A stretch of DNA of 64,000 nucleotides from Peredibacter sp045999315 (GTDB lineage Bacteria > Bdellovibrionota > Bacteriovoracia > Bacteriovoracales > Bacteriovoracaceae): positions 2,666,001 through 2,730,000 of the forward strand of contig NZ_CP174607.1 in assembly GCF_045999315.1 (NCBI RefSeq), in the 5' to 3' direction. The position numbers and the translations under genes are program-made. Shown piece by piece: positions 42,589 to 51,192 of this stretch. Under the pieces are notes generated by a model. The model ran no database searches and was not told the DNA's origin. It worked only from the letters and a program-made list of their open reading frames with translations. Positions within the stretch are counted from its first letter, which is position 1; each line of letters opens with the position of its first letter.

Positions 42589-43173
42589 TCAGTATTTAAC
42601 GGCACACCCGTAAGATCTTGTTGTATGAGCGGTCACTTTTTTACCAGCAAGCACTTCATCCAATGCTTTTGCCACGTAGTTCTTTGCAGTTGCGATCGAA
42701 TCCTTTTCTGTATCTGGTTGATCGTCAATGGCCCCTTGGTAAACCAGGTCGCCTTCTTTGTTGATGATGTACATGTGTGGACTTGTTTTAGCTCCGTACA
42801 TTTTTCCAACTTCACCGGTTGGATCTAAAAGAATGTCCGTAGCCCCTGATTTATTGGCCGTCTTTTCCTTAAGCGCGCCGGCCTGATCAACGTGGCCCTG
42901 CTTTCCTGGGGCGGAAGAAATCACCGAAAACCAGACCACACCTTTCTCGGTGTACTTCTTTTGAAGGGCCTGCATATTGCCTGAGTCATAGTGCTTACGA
43001 ACAAAAGGACATCCGTGGTTAAGCCATTCAAGGACCACGATTTTGCCTTTATAGTCACCTAGAGAAACTTCTTTCGATAGACCGGTTAGTTTAAACGTTG
43101 GTGCCTTCTCGCCGGTGGTAAGGGCGAAACAAGTGCTACTAATTAAGAAGAGGAGAGCAATCAGTAACTTCAT
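42589..43173 (-). CDS. secreted thioredoxin-fold (AhpC/TSA or ResA-like) protein
   Basis: 194-aa exported protein (signal MKLLIALLFLISSTCFA). Thioredoxin fold with GEKAPTFKLTGL, a single active-site Cys in LNHGCPFVRKHY where ResA has CxxC, and cis-Pro region TSPHMYII. Probably a one-Cys peroxiredoxin-like protein. The ATG at 43173 has AAGGAG upstream. It overlaps the upstream cytochrome gene by 35 bp. Confidence 0.82.
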   Translation of the reverse strand: MKLLIALLFLISSTCFALTTGEKAPTFKLTGLSKEVSLGDYKGKIVVLEWLNHGCPFVRKHYDSGNMQALQKKYTEKGVVWFSVISSAPGKQGHVDQAGALKEKTANKSGATDILLDPTGEVGKMYGAKTSPHMYIINKEGDLVYQGAIDDQPDTEKDSIATAKNYVAKALDEVLAGKKVTAHTTRSYGCAVKY

Positions 43174-44404
43174 TTTCAACTCCTTTGAGGTATTTCTGTA
43201 AACTAATGTCAGTTAAGGCCACTTTTAGGAAACAAAACAGATCGGCTTTCTCATCGCTTGTCAGATAAAGATTTCGCGCCAATTGCGGTGAAAGAGTTCT
43301 TTCACGATTATCATGATTGGCCCCGTTAGTGTCGAGGATCAGAGTGTCTGAATAGTTTCTGTGACGAGGGTTCCAGGTAAAATTGCGGAAAGTGTTGTGA
43401 GGATTATTGTAGTGCTCAATCACTTCCCAAAGATTCTTAAAGGTTCCAGCATGCATATAAGGTGCAGTCACACCGACGTTACGAAGAGGGGAAACGCGGA
43501 ATTTATAGACGTCATTCGGATTTTGGGTGATTGCCGCACGGCCGTGATCATCGGCCAATAGTTGAGGAACACCAATATTTTGGAAACCGTAACTCGTGAG
43601 CTGATCTCCTACGTGGCACATGGTACACATGCCTTTACCTAGAAACACCGTGGCACCTCTTTTCATTCTCTCAGTGAGAGCGTTTTTTCTCCCTCTCAGA
43701 TACAGGTCCCAAGGAGTGTTTACGGCCAGAAAATGGTGACGTTGGAATTCCGCAAGAGCATTTCCGACATGAGCGATATTAAAGCTTGTGACGTTGGGAT
43801 AAGCGACTCTGAAAAGTTTCGTGTATTCAGGAATACTGAGAACGCGTGCCATGATCTGGTCCCAGGCCTCAACAGTTGAGAGCGTCGATTCTTTCCCGAG
43901 CATTTCTGCTGGATTTGCCAGAGGGAAAACTGCCTGAACCGCCGAGATGGAGTCAAAAGTTCTGGCAATTTCCGGAAGCTCCGGATTCTCACCATTAATT
44001 TTTGGTTCGGGAGTCATCCAGTGGTTGCGGATTCTCATCACTCGACCGTCCCAGAAGAGAGTGCGAACGTCAGCTAGACCTACGTTGTAGTTAGCAGGAG
44101 TATGGCGAGCGAGAACGAGTCCATTTTGTTGAACGCGACGGGCACCCAGTCCCTGGGCCCCTTCACCAAGACCAAGTGGAAGTGCGTCGCCTCCAAAACC
44201 TTCTTGCGAGTGACAGGAATTACAGCTGATATTGCCTTTACCTGAGAGTCTATTATCAAAATAGAGCTTTGAGCCCAATTGATACAGGGCCATACGTTTT
44301 TGTGGGGCCGCAAGAGGGGCGAGTCTTAATCTTTGGATATAATCGTCGAGATTTTGTGCCTGCGCAGAAGAGAAAGAGAATAAAAATGCCAGAACCAAGA
44401 ACAT
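43139..44404 (-). CDS. di-haem cytochrome c peroxidase (MauG/CCP family)
   Basis: 421-aa periplasmic protein (signal MFLVLAFLFSFSSAQAQ) with two haem c motifs, CNSCH near residue 60 and CTMCH near 262. FWDGRV, NYNVGL and APYMHAGTFKNL are typical of the family, which reduces hydrogen peroxide or oxidises partner proteins. Its stop lies 35 bp inside the thioredoxin-fold gene, suggesting coupled translation and a joint redox role. Confidence 0.88.
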   Translation of the reverse strand: MFLVLAFLFSFSSAQAQNLDDYIQRLRLAPLAAPQKRMALYQLGSKLYFDNRLSGKGNISCNSCHSQEGFGGDALPLGLGEGAQGLGARRVQQNGLVLARHTPANYNVGLADVRTLFWDGRVMRIRNHWMTPEPKINGENPELPEIARTFDSISAVQAVFPLANPAEMLGKESTLSTVEAWDQIMARVLSIPEYTKLFRVAYPNVTSFNIAHVGNALAEFQRHHFLAVNTPWDLYLRGRKNALTERMKRGATVFLGKGMCTMCHVGDQLTSYGFQNIGVPQLLADDHGRAAITQNPNDVYKFRVSPLRNVGVTAPYMHAGTFKNLWEVIEHYNNPHNTFRNFTWNPRHRNYSDTLILDTNGANHDNRERTLSPQLARNLYLTSDEKADLFCFLKVALTDISLQKYLKGVENEVTDCSPLLN

Positions 44405-44458
44405 GGAAAGCCTTTTATAAATTTCGGAATACCAAGCATAGGGTTTGGCATACCAAAC

Positions 44459-44516
44459 TTCAAGCCTAAAAGTAGCGCAACTCTGCGTTATTACCGACTT
44501 TTTTCAAGCCTAAAAG
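44459..44516. repeat. 14-bp direct repeat upstream of yebC
   Basis: TTCAAGCCTAAAAG occurs at 44459-44472 and 44503-44516. The second copy is part of a small hairpin (AAGCCT with AGGCTT). An inverted repeat GTTTGG/CCAAAC sits just before (44443-44458). Could be binding sites for a regulator of the peroxidase gene. Confidence 0.4.
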
Positions 44517-44569
44517 AGGCTTTTTAGGATATAGTTAGTCATTAAATTTCTCTACGATAGGAGTGCCCT

Positions 44570-45310
44570 GTGGGACGTAAATGGAACAACATTAAGATGA
44601 AAAAAGCCGCTCAAGATAAGGCGCGCTCTCAAAGTTATACCAAGGTTCTTCGCGAAATTCTTATGGCCGTTAAAAACTCTGGCCACGCTGAAGTTGAATC
44701 AAACTTTGCTCTAAAAATTGCTCTTCAAAAAGCTAAAGATAATAACGTTCCTAGAGATAACGTAGACAAAGCGATTAAGAAAGGTCTGGGCCAAGACGGT
44801 GCTGTGGTCGAAGAAATCAACTATGAAGGTTACGGCCTTGATGGTGTGGCGATCTTCATTGAGAGCGCGACTGATAACCCAACTCGTACGGTAAGTAACG
44901 TTCGTTCTTACTTCAACAAATACGGTGGTTCTCTTGGTACTCCAGGGTGTCTTCAGTTCGTGTTTGAACGTAAGGCGATGTTCACAATTAAAGAAGAAGA
45001 CATGAATAAGATGTCGACTGATGATCTTATGATGGAACTTATCGACTTCAACATTGATGATGTTGAACTTGAAGATGGGTTTGTTACGGTGAAAGCTCCA
45101 ACAGAAGCTTACCATGACGTGTATAAGAAACTTGAGGCCCTAAAAATCAAGATTGAAGATTCTGGTCTAGAGCGTCTTCCACTTAATACAAAAGAAGTTT
45201 CAAAAGAGTCTTATGAAAAGATTCAGAAGCTTATTGACGTGCTTGAGAGTGATGATGATGTGACAAAGGTCTACCATAACCTAGAATGGAACGAAGCTTT
45301 CGCAGAGTAA
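44570..45310 (+). CDS. yebC: YebC/PmpR/TACO1-family protein
   Basis: 246-aa protein of the YebC family, reported as DNA-binding regulators and as factors that relieve ribosome stalling at proline runs. The GRKWNNIKMKKAAQDKARSQSY start, NVPRDNVDKAIKKG, YEGYGLDGVAIFIE and NPTRTVSNVRSYFNKYGG motifs are diagnostic. GTG start with TAGGAG upstream. Single gene with its own terminator. Confidence 0.94.
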   Translation: MGRKWNNIKMKKAAQDKARSQSYTKVLREILMAVKNSGHAEVESNFALKIALQKAKDNNVPRDNVDKAIKKGLGQDGAVVEEINYEGYGLDGVAIFIESATDNPTRTVSNVRSYFNKYGGSLGTPGCLQFVFERKAMFTIKEEDMNKMSTDDLMMELIDFNIDDVELEDGFVTVKAPTEAYHDVYKKLEALKIKIEDSGLERLPLNTKEVSKESYEKIQKLIDVLESDDDVTKVYHNLEWNEAFAE

Positions 45311-45320
45311 TTTACGATAT

Positions 45321-45345
45321 GGCCTTTCTTCGGAAAGGCCTTTTT
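45321..45345 (+). terminator. terminator of yebC
   Basis: GGCCTTTC, a TTCG tetraloop, GAAAGGCC and five T: a textbook rho-independent terminator. Confidence 0.93.
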
Positions 45346-45365
45346 ATATCAGCAAAGGAATGCTT

Positions 45366-46376
45366 ATGTATAATTCAGAGATTATTGGCACAGGGATGTA
45401 TGTACCGCCGGGTGTGGTCACCAACCATGACCTCTCGAAGATGATGGAAACTTCTCATGACTGGATTGTGCAACGATCTGGGATTGAGGAACGCCGCTGG
45501 GTAACTCCTGAAGTGGGAACCACGGACCTTGCTCTTCGCGCCTGTGAAGAGGCCATCAAGAACGCTGGGATTGATAAAAAAGAAATCGACTGTCTTCTCT
45601 TCGCCACTCTTTCTCCTGATCATGATTTTCCTGGTTCAGCATGTTTCCTTCAACCGAAACTGGGCCTCACAGATATTCCAGCGATTGATGTTCGTCAGCA
45701 GTGTTCGGGCTTCATCTATGCCATGAGTATCGCCGATGCTTTCATTAAGACCGGCCAGTATAAAACTGTTCTGGTTGTTGGCGCGGAAGTTCACTCTAAG
45801 GGACTGGATAAAACCACTCGCGGACGTGATGTGGCCGTGCTCTTTGGAGATGGTGCTGGTGCGATCGTGATGAGAAGGACGGATGTGAAGGATCCAAAAA
45901 AAGATTCTCACGTGTGGTCGACTCATTTATATACGGAAGGCGCCGGAGCAAAAGAGCTTTGGTTAGAAGCTCCTGGGATGGCATTAGGGGCGGATCGTAT
46001 TAATCACGACATGCTTGAGAAGGGCATTCAATATCCACAAATGAATGGGAAGAAGGTCTTTGCCAATGCAGTGAGGAGACTTTGTGAATGTACGATGACC
46101 GCATTGAAGGCCAATAATCTTGCTCTTGATGATATTGATCTCTTCTTGTTTCACCAAGCGAACATGAGAATCAATCAAATGGTCGCTCAGGAACTTAAAA
46201 TCCCTGAAGAAAAAGTGTTCAATACAATTCAAAAATACGGTAACACCACGGCGGCGACGATTCCTATTGGGATGGCAGAAGCAGTGAAGGCCGGAAAACT
46301 TAAAAAAGGCTCACTTGTTGCAAGTGCCGTGTTTGGTTCAGGCTTTACTTGGGCAAGTTCAGTCTATCGGTGGTAA
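45366..46376 (+). CDS. fabH: 3-oxoacyl-ACP synthase III (FabH family)
   Basis: 336-aa ketoacyl synthase III, which condenses acetyl-CoA with malonyl-ACP. Catalytic triad: Cys in RQQCSGFIY, His in FLFHQANMRI, Asn in YGNTTAATIP. It is not next to other fab genes here, so it could be a second, specialised KAS III. The ATG at 45366 has AAAGGA at good distance; 45360 is an alternative. Confidence 0.9.
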   Translation: MYNSEIIGTGMYVPPGVVTNHDLSKMMETSHDWIVQRSGIEERRWVTPEVGTTDLALRACEEAIKNAGIDKKEIDCLLFATLSPDHDFPGSACFLQPKLGLTDIPAIDVRQQCSGFIYAMSIADAFIKTGQYKTVLVVGAEVHSKGLDKTTRGRDVAVLFGDGAGAIVMRRTDVKDPKKDSHVWSTHLYTEGAGAKELWLEAPGMALGADRINHDMLEKGIQYPQMNGKKVFANAVRRLCECTMTALKANNLALDDIDLFLFHQANMRINQMVAQELKIPEEKVFNTIQKYGNTTAATIPIGMAEAVKAGKLKKGSLVASAVFGSGFTWASSVYRW

Positions 46377-46378
46377 TC

Positions 46379-47137
46379 ATGAAATTTTTATTCTTACTTC
46401 TTTTACCAGTTGTTGCGTTTGCTAAAGTCAAAACAGAGAAGTTCACTTACGAGAAAGACGGAGTGAAGATGATCGGAACATTGGCCTATGATGATAAGTT
46501 TAAAAAACCGCTTCCAGCTGTGGTGATTTTTCCAGACTGGATGGGAGTAGGTGAGTACACAGAGATGCGTGCCAAACAAATCGCTGAGATGGGATATGTC
46601 GCTCTTGCGGCCGACATTTATGGTGATGGTAAACGCGCGGCCGATGTGAAAGAGGCCATGTCTTTAGCAGGAAAATATCGTGATGGTGATCGTGCCGAAA
46701 TGAGAAAGCGCGTGAACGGTGCTGTTGAAGCTTTTGCAAAAGACAAGCGTGTGAACAAAGACAAAATGGTGGCGATCGGTTACTGCTTTGGTGGTACGGC
46801 CGCTTTGGAACTTGCTCGCTCAGGTGCTCCGATTAAAGGAGTGATCTCTTTTCACGGAGGTCTCAATACAAAAGTTCCTGCGACTGAAATGAAGGCCCGA
46901 GTTCTTGCTCTTCATGGAGCGGATGATCCATTTGTTCCGGCGCAAGAAGTGATGGATTTTCAGGAAGAGATGAGAAAAGCGAAAGCTGATTGGACGATGG
47001 TTTCTTATGGAAACGCGGTTCACTCTTTCACACTGAAAGATGCGGGTAATGATAATTCAAAGGGTGCTGCTTATAACGAAAAAGCGGATCAGAGATCTTT
47101 TGAAGAGATGAAACGATTCTTTAAAGAGACTCTGTAA
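46379..47137 (+). CDS. secreted dienelactone-hydrolase-family protein
   Basis: 252-aa alpha/beta hydrolase with a signal peptide (MKFLFLLLLPVVAFA). DLH nucleophile motif is IGYCFGG (Cys), with Asp in GADDPFVP and His in AVHSFT. True substrate unknown; DLH-like proteins are often carboxylesterases. It starts 2 bp after fabH, so they are probably co-transcribed. Confidence 0.87.
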   Translation: MKFLFLLLLPVVAFAKVKTEKFTYEKDGVKMIGTLAYDDKFKKPLPAVVIFPDWMGVGEYTEMRAKQIAEMGYVALAADIYGDGKRAADVKEAMSLAGKYRDGDRAEMRKRVNGAVEAFAKDKRVNKDKMVAIGYCFGGTAALELARSGAPIKGVISFHGGLNTKVPATEMKARVLALHGADDPFVPAQEVMDFQEEMRKAKADWTMVSYGNAVHSFTLKDAGNDNSKGAAYNEKADQRSFEEMKRFFKETL

Positions 47138-47143
47138 TTAAAA

Positions 47144-47341
47144 TTAAGCTGCTCTGGACTTGGATGCTTCTGAGTCCAGAATGGTGATCATGGCCTGTGC
47201 GTAGAATTCTATGATGGCCTCTAGCTTTATACAGTAATATTCGTTTTTGGCCTTTTCGGTCGGAAAGTGTTTCTTTGAGACTTCGTCATTTAATTCCGTT
47301 AAAAGTTTTTCTTTTAAATCAAATAATTGATGAAAGTCCAT
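47144..47341 (-). CDS. small helical hypothetical protein
   Basis: 65-aa protein, mainly amphipathic helices (FHQLFDLKEKLLTELNDEV, KLEAIIEFYAQAMITILD). Start at 47341 after GCGGGG; no signal peptide. Convergent with the DLH gene. Function unknown. Confidence 0.5.
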   Translation of the reverse strand: MDFHQLFDLKEKLLTELNDEVSKKHFPTEKAKNEYYCIKLEAIIEFYAQAMITILDSEASKSRAA

Positions 47342-47379
47342 AGTGGCCCCGCTTCTGAGGTATTATCGGACTATTTTCT

Positions 47380-47589
47380 CTAAATCTTGAATGACCTTCC
47401 TCCAGAGGACCCTGGCAAGATTAGCAGCATCAAGTCTCTCTCATTAATTTGAGGTGTTTTAGATAACTCATCGATTAACTTCGATAAATATTGCTCTCTA
47501 TCTTTGTATTCCTTAATTAAGAGAATCACTTTCAGTCTCTGAGGTTCAAAAGGTCTATCAAAGTCGCCGAACTTATAGGAATGTTTCAA
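47380..47589 (-). CDS. doubtful small protein
   Basis: 69-aa frame starting at TTG 47589 without clear ribosome binding site. Product is charged and helical (PQRLKVILLIKEYKDREQYL). It may be a gene in tandem with 47144, but support is weak. Confidence 0.3.
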   Translation of the reverse strand: MKHSYKFGDFDRPFEPQRLKVILLIKEYKDREQYLSKLIDELSKTPQINERDLMLLILPGSSGGRSFKI

Positions 47590-47692
47590 ATTTGAGGCAA
47601 TTCAATCGTATTTATTGATAAAAAGGTTCCAAGTTTCAATAGTTTATCAAAACTTCCGATGAGGTCTTATAATAGCTAAAAGCGAGGTCTCT

Positions 47693-47833
47693 ATGCGTTT
47701 ATTACTAGTATTAGTTTTAGGATTTAGTTTTGCGGCCTATGGCCAGAGAGTGAAAGAGAACATCAAGCAGCAGTCGGGTGAGCAGTCAGAATCTTCTGTA
47801 AAACCAGTTAAGAAAAAACCAATCAGAAAATAA
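47693..47833 (+). CDS. 46-aa secreted basic peptide
   Basis: Small gene: signal peptide MRLLLVLVLGFSFAAYG then a basic, Ser/Gln/Lys-rich tail (QRVKENIKQQSGEQ, ending KPVKKKPIRK). GCGAGG lies upstream, TATAAT-like sequence at about 47669, and a terminator follows at once. A real but uncharacterised secreted peptide is likely. Confidence 0.6.
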   Translation: MRLLLVLVLGFSFAAYGQRVKENIKQQSGEQSESSVKPVKKKPIRK

Positions 47834-47860
47834 AAAGGGCCCATAAGGGCCCTTTCTTTT
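47834..47860. terminator. bidirectional terminator
   Basis: GGGCCC, ATAA loop, GGGCCC flanked by A and T runs (47834-47860). Serves the 46-aa peptide gene and the convergent fumarase operon. Confidence 0.85.
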
Positions 47861-48428
47861 ATAGCACTTCTTTTAGAGCTTCTTTCGATTGCGCCTCAAC
47901 TTCTTTATGAAGTGAGTTGCCGTGAGCATCCATTGTCACCACCACAGGAAAGTCTTCAACTGACATTTCCCAGATGGCCTCTGGAAGACCGAATTCTTCA
48001 AGGTAAAGACCATCAACTGATTTGATCTTCTCTGCAAGAACCTGAGCAGCACCACCAACAGCGTGGAAGTAAACGCAGCCATATTCTTTACAAGCATCAA
48101 GGGTCTTCTGGCCCATGCCACCTTTACCAATCACACCAACGATTCCGTGATCACGGATCACTTCCCATTGATATGGTTCCTCACGAATAGAAGTCGTAGG
48201 CCCCGCGGCCGTTACAGTCCATTTCTTCGTTTTCTTATCTTGAAGAGTCACTGGACCACAGTGATAAATAATTTGGTTTTTAAGATTCACTGGAGATTTT
48301 CCACCATCGTGAAGGTACTTGTGAACGGCATCACGGCCAGTAAAAAGTTTACCCGTGATAAGAACCATGTCTCCCACTTTAAGTTCACGAACTGCTTCTG
48401 GAGAAAACGGATAAGATAGTTTTTTCAT
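47859..48428 (-). CDS. class I fumarate hydratase, beta subunit (C-terminal domain)
   Basis: 189-aa beta subunit of two-subunit fumarase or L(+)-tartrate dehydratase type lyase. LKVGDMVLITGKLFTGRDAVHKYL, YHCGPV, GPTTSIREEPY and GVIGKGGM are conserved. The ATG at 48428 follows the alpha stop directly. It completes the active site over the alpha-subunit Fe-S cluster. Confidence 0.9.
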   Translation of the reverse strand: MKKLSYPFSPEAVRELKVGDMVLITGKLFTGRDAVHKYLHDGGKSPVNLKNQIIYHCGPVTLQDKKTKKWTVTAAGPTTSIREEPYQWEVIRDHGIVGVIGKGGMGQKTLDACKEYGCVYFHAVGGAAQVLAEKIKSVDGLYLEEFGLPEAIWEMSVEDFPVVVTMDAHGNSLHKEVEAQSKEALKEVL

Positions 48429-48429
48429 A

Positions 48430-49419
48430 TTAGTACAACCATTTTTTAATTGTGTTTTTCTTAGCATCAAGCACCACACCCTGACGGCGGAATGCCCAGC
48501 ACATGTATGAAATTGAAACGAAGAATGAAGCTGGAACACGGTTAGCGTGAGTCATCTTACAAGAGATAAGAGTCGTCTTACCACCGAAGCCCATAGGCCC
48601 GATTCCTAGTTTATTACAAGTCTCAACGATCTCTGATTCTAGTTTCGCGAGTTCAGGAATTGAGTTCTTATCATCAAGTTTACGAAGAAGTTGTTTTTTA
48701 GCAGCGTAAGCTGAGTCAGCACGGTCACCACCGATACACACACCTAGTGCGCCTGGACCGCAACCTTTACCTTGGGCCTTATAAACGGCATCGATCACAA
48801 CTTTACGAACGCCTTCTAAATCACGGCCAGCACCCAGAGTGGTGTCTGGAAGAGAGTATTGAGCAGAAACGTTTTCGCAACCGCCGCCTTTAAGCACGAG
48901 TTTTACTTCAACGTCTTTACCTTTCGTTTCATAGAAGTGAATTGAAGGGTGGCCTTCACCAAGGTTTGTCCCTGCGTTTTCACCAGTCAGAGAGTTTACT
49001 GAGTTCTGACGGAGGTAACCTTTTTGAGTTGCCTTAACCACGGCCTTCTTGATGAGTTCTTTGAAGTTGTTCTGGAAGAATCCAGGAGGGTGGTAGACGA
49101 AGAAAATCACCGTACCAGTGTCCTGGCAAAGTGGCTGAGACTTAAACTTCGCTAGATCCATATTATCTTTGATGATGTTCATGGCATAAGAAGCAGTTGT
49201 GTTCTGCTCTTCCTGAGAACGGGCCTTCATCAGAGTTTTTGCAACGTCATCAGGTACAACTGTTGAGGTAATGCGGATGAGTTCAAGAAGGGATTCGATG
49301 GTTTGTGTTTTGGGATCTAGTTTTTTTGCTGCGGGAACTTTTTTAGAGAGGACTTTTTTTACTGGTTTCTTTGCCACGGCCTTTTTTATAGGGCGCTTAG
49401 TGGCCACTTTCTTAGTCAT
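48430..49419 (-). CDS. class I fumarate hydratase, alpha subunit with lysine-rich N-terminal tail
   Basis: 329-aa Fe-S hydratase subunit converting fumarate to malate. The [4Fe-4S] Cys are in PLCQDTGT, KGGGCENVS and VETCNKLGIGPMGFGG. Residues 1-35 are an added tail of Lys, Ala, Val and Pro (MTKKVATKRPIKKAVAKKPV onward) before the normal family start near ESLLELI. AGGAG sits at a proper distance from the ATG, so the tail is translated. Such tails recall histone H1-like DNA-binding proteins. Effect unknown. Confidence 0.9.
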   Translation of the reverse strand: MTKKVATKRPIKKAVAKKPVKKVLSKKVPAAKKLDPKTQTIESLLELIRITSTVVPDDVAKTLMKARSQEEQNTTASYAMNIIKDNMDLAKFKSQPLCQDTGTVIFFVYHPPGFFQNNFKELIKKAVVKATQKGYLRQNSVNSLTGENAGTNLGEGHPSIHFYETKGKDVEVKLVLKGGGCENVSAQYSLPDTTLGAGRDLEGVRKVVIDAVYKAQGKGCGPGALGVCIGGDRADSAYAAKKQLLRKLDDKNSIPELAKLESEIVETCNKLGIGPMGFGGKTTLISCKMTHANRVPASFFVSISYMCWAFRRQGVVLDAKKNTIKKWLY

Positions 49420-49485
49420 AAATATCTCCTGTCATGTGGCTACATTTTAGTCGTAAGAGAGTCTTTTTTGAAGGAAAATCCTTAT

Positions 49486-50529
49486 ATGGAAATTTCTCTC
49501 GCCAGAGTTTTTTTGAAATTAGGTGTCCTCGGTTTTGGAGGGCCGGCCGCCCATATTGCCATGATGCGCACCGAAGTAGTTGAGAGGCGTGGCTGGTTGA
49601 CGGAGAAGGAGTTTTTGGACCTGTTAGGTGCCACAAACTTGATTCCTGGACCGAACTCTACGGAGCTGGCCATTTTTATCGGGCATAAGCTAGGCGGATG
49701 GAGAGGGCTCCTGATAAGTGGAATTTGTTTTATCCTGCCGGCGTTTCTGATCGTTTTATGTTTTGCGGCCCTTTACCAGCAATATGGTCAGTTGCCGAAC
49801 ACCGCCGCCATTTTTAATGGTATGAGACCGGTAGTGGTGAGTGTGGTTGTTCTGGCCCTTTGGAAGTTAGGGAGAACAACGAAAAAGACAGGAATCGCCC
49901 TGTTAATACTTTCCAGTGTTCTTATTTATTTGGGTGTTCATGAGCTGTTAGTGATTTTTCTTTCTGGTCTCTTCATGGGACTTTTCAAAAAATCCTTATC
50001 ACAGAAAAATTCTTTATCTCTTGAACTCTTTTTGTTTTTCTTGAAAGTGGGGTCTGTCCTATTTGGAAGTGGTTATGTACTTCTGGGTTTTCTACAGAAA
50101 GAATTGGTTGAGAATCATAAGTATCTCACTAGCACGCAATTACTTGATGCAATCACTGTTGGACAAGTTACTCCTGGACCGGTTTTTACCACGGCCACTT
50201 TTATTGGGTACATCATCAATGGATTTGAAGGGTCATTGCTTTCAACCATTGGTATTTTTCTTCCTTCATTCATTTTTGTGGCGTTAGTTTTTCCTTTCAT
50301 CACTCGTCTTAGAAATTCTGAGTTCTTCTCTCACTTCCTGGATGGAGTAAATTCAGCATCACTGGGACTCTTATTAGTGGTCGTCATACGACTGGCCTTG
50401 GAGAGTTTTACCGGACCACTGACTTTGACCATTGCTGTCATTGCCTTCGGGATTTTGTATCGTTTTCAGAGTATAAATTCCGCTTACTTAATAATCTCTG
50501 GCGGCGCTCTCGGATATTTCTTTCTATAA
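49486..50529 (+). CDS. chromate transporter (CHR family), two-domain
   Basis: 347-aa membrane protein of the CHR family with two homologous halves: LGVLGFGGPAAHIAMM ... NLIPGPNSTELAIFIG and VGSVLFGSGYVLLGFL ... GQVTPGPVFTTATFIGY. Length fits the long-chain CHR type that exports chromate in exchange for sulfate or moves related anions. ATG at 49486 is preceded by GAAGGA. Divergent from the fumarase genes. The substrate is not certain. Confidence 0.88.
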   Translation: MEISLARVFLKLGVLGFGGPAAHIAMMRTEVVERRGWLTEKEFLDLLGATNLIPGPNSTELAIFIGHKLGGWRGLLISGICFILPAFLIVLCFAALYQQYGQLPNTAAIFNGMRPVVVSVVVLALWKLGRTTKKTGIALLILSSVLIYLGVHELLVIFLSGLFMGLFKKSLSQKNSLSLELFLFFLKVGSVLFGSGYVLLGFLQKELVENHKYLTSTQLLDAITVGQVTPGPVFTTATFIGYIINGFEGSLLSTIGIFLPSFIFVALVFPFITRLRNSEFFSHFLDGVNSASLGLLLVVVIRLALESFTGPLTLTIAVIAFGILYRFQSINSAYLIISGGALGYFFL

Positions 50530-50546
50530 TTTTTTTTCTTCTTAAC

Positions 50547-50574
50547 CTTGACGAAAATGAAATGCCTCCCATCT
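50547..50574 (+). promoter_or_regulatory. possible sigma32 (RpoH) promoter of hsp20
   Basis: CTTGACG (50547-50553) and CCCATCT (50568-50574) are close to the heat-shock consensus CTTGAAA / CCCCATNT with a 14-bp gap. Position about 50 bp before the Hsp20 start suits a heat-shock gene. Confidence 0.5.
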
Positions 50575-50619
50575 TGTAAGCAAGAAAGGAATACAAAAAT
50601 CACCTACTAAGGAGGCACT

Positions 50620-51066
50620 ATGTATCATTTCGAACTAAAACCGAATCGCACTCACAATCAATGGGAAAGAGAATTCGAGAAACTTTTTGATGTCTTCTCA
50701 AAAGAAGATCTATACGCTCCGGCCTGTGAAATCCTCGACGAGGAAAAATCATATAGCATCAGTCTGGATATTCCAGGTGCCACAAAAGAAGACATTAATA
50801 TTGAAGTGAAAGATAATCATCTCTACATTTCCGGTGAACGAAAATATCACGGAAAAACTGACAAGGACTACGTTCTCCGCTCTGAACGTCGTTATGGAAA
50901 GTTTTCACGGGTGTTTAGTTTGCCTAAGAATGTAAACCCAGACGCTATTGAGGCCAGATTCGAAAACGGAGTCTTGGATCTGACCCTTCCTAAGGAAGAA
51001 AAATCCCAAACGCGTAAAATCGCGATTTCAGATTGGTCTAAAGCAGGGACCGAACTGAAAAGTTAA
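50620..51066 (+). CDS. small heat-shock protein, Hsp20/alpha-crystallin family
   Basis: 148-aa holdase chaperone. The alpha-crystallin domain (residues about 40-135) shows SISLDIPGATKEDINIEVKDNHLYISGERK and the signature FENGVLDLTLPK. C-terminal tail lacks a clear I-x-I motif apart from KIAI. AAGGAGG upstream. Flanked by a possible RpoH promoter and a strong terminator, so it is a single-gene unit. Confidence 0.93.
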   Translation: MYHFELKPNRTHNQWEREFEKLFDVFSKEDLYAPACEILDEEKSYSISLDIPGATKEDINIEVKDNHLYISGERKYHGKTDKDYVLRSERRYGKFSRVFSLPKNVNPDAIEARFENGVLDLTLPKEEKSQTRKIAISDWSKAGTELKS

Positions 51067-51080
51067 TTCTCCTCCCATGA

Positions 51081-51112
51081 AAAGGGGCCCCATGATGGGG
51101 CCCCTTTTTTTT
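51081..51112 (+). terminator. terminator of hsp20
   Basis: GGGGCCCC (51084-51091), ATGAT loop, GGGGCCCC and eight T. Very strong. Confidence 0.93.
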
Positions 51113-51192
51113 CTTCACCAAATCCAAACAAACAAGTCGTTTTTCCTGTCATATAAGCTCCTGCATTAAACCTACCCAACAGGAGTTCTCTC

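Noticed and set aside
44459..44516. 14-bp direct repeats as phage or element attachment sites
   Set aside because: The repeats are only 44 bp apart, with no integrase, tRNA or cargo; kept only as a short repeat feature.
50563..50617. TGCCTCC / GGAGGCA inverted repeat over the hsp20 ribosome binding site, like a ROSE thermometer
   Set aside because: The left arm overlaps the -10 box of the likely RpoH promoter, so it would not be in the mRNA if that promoter is used. Only a transcription start upstream of 50560 would revive the idea.
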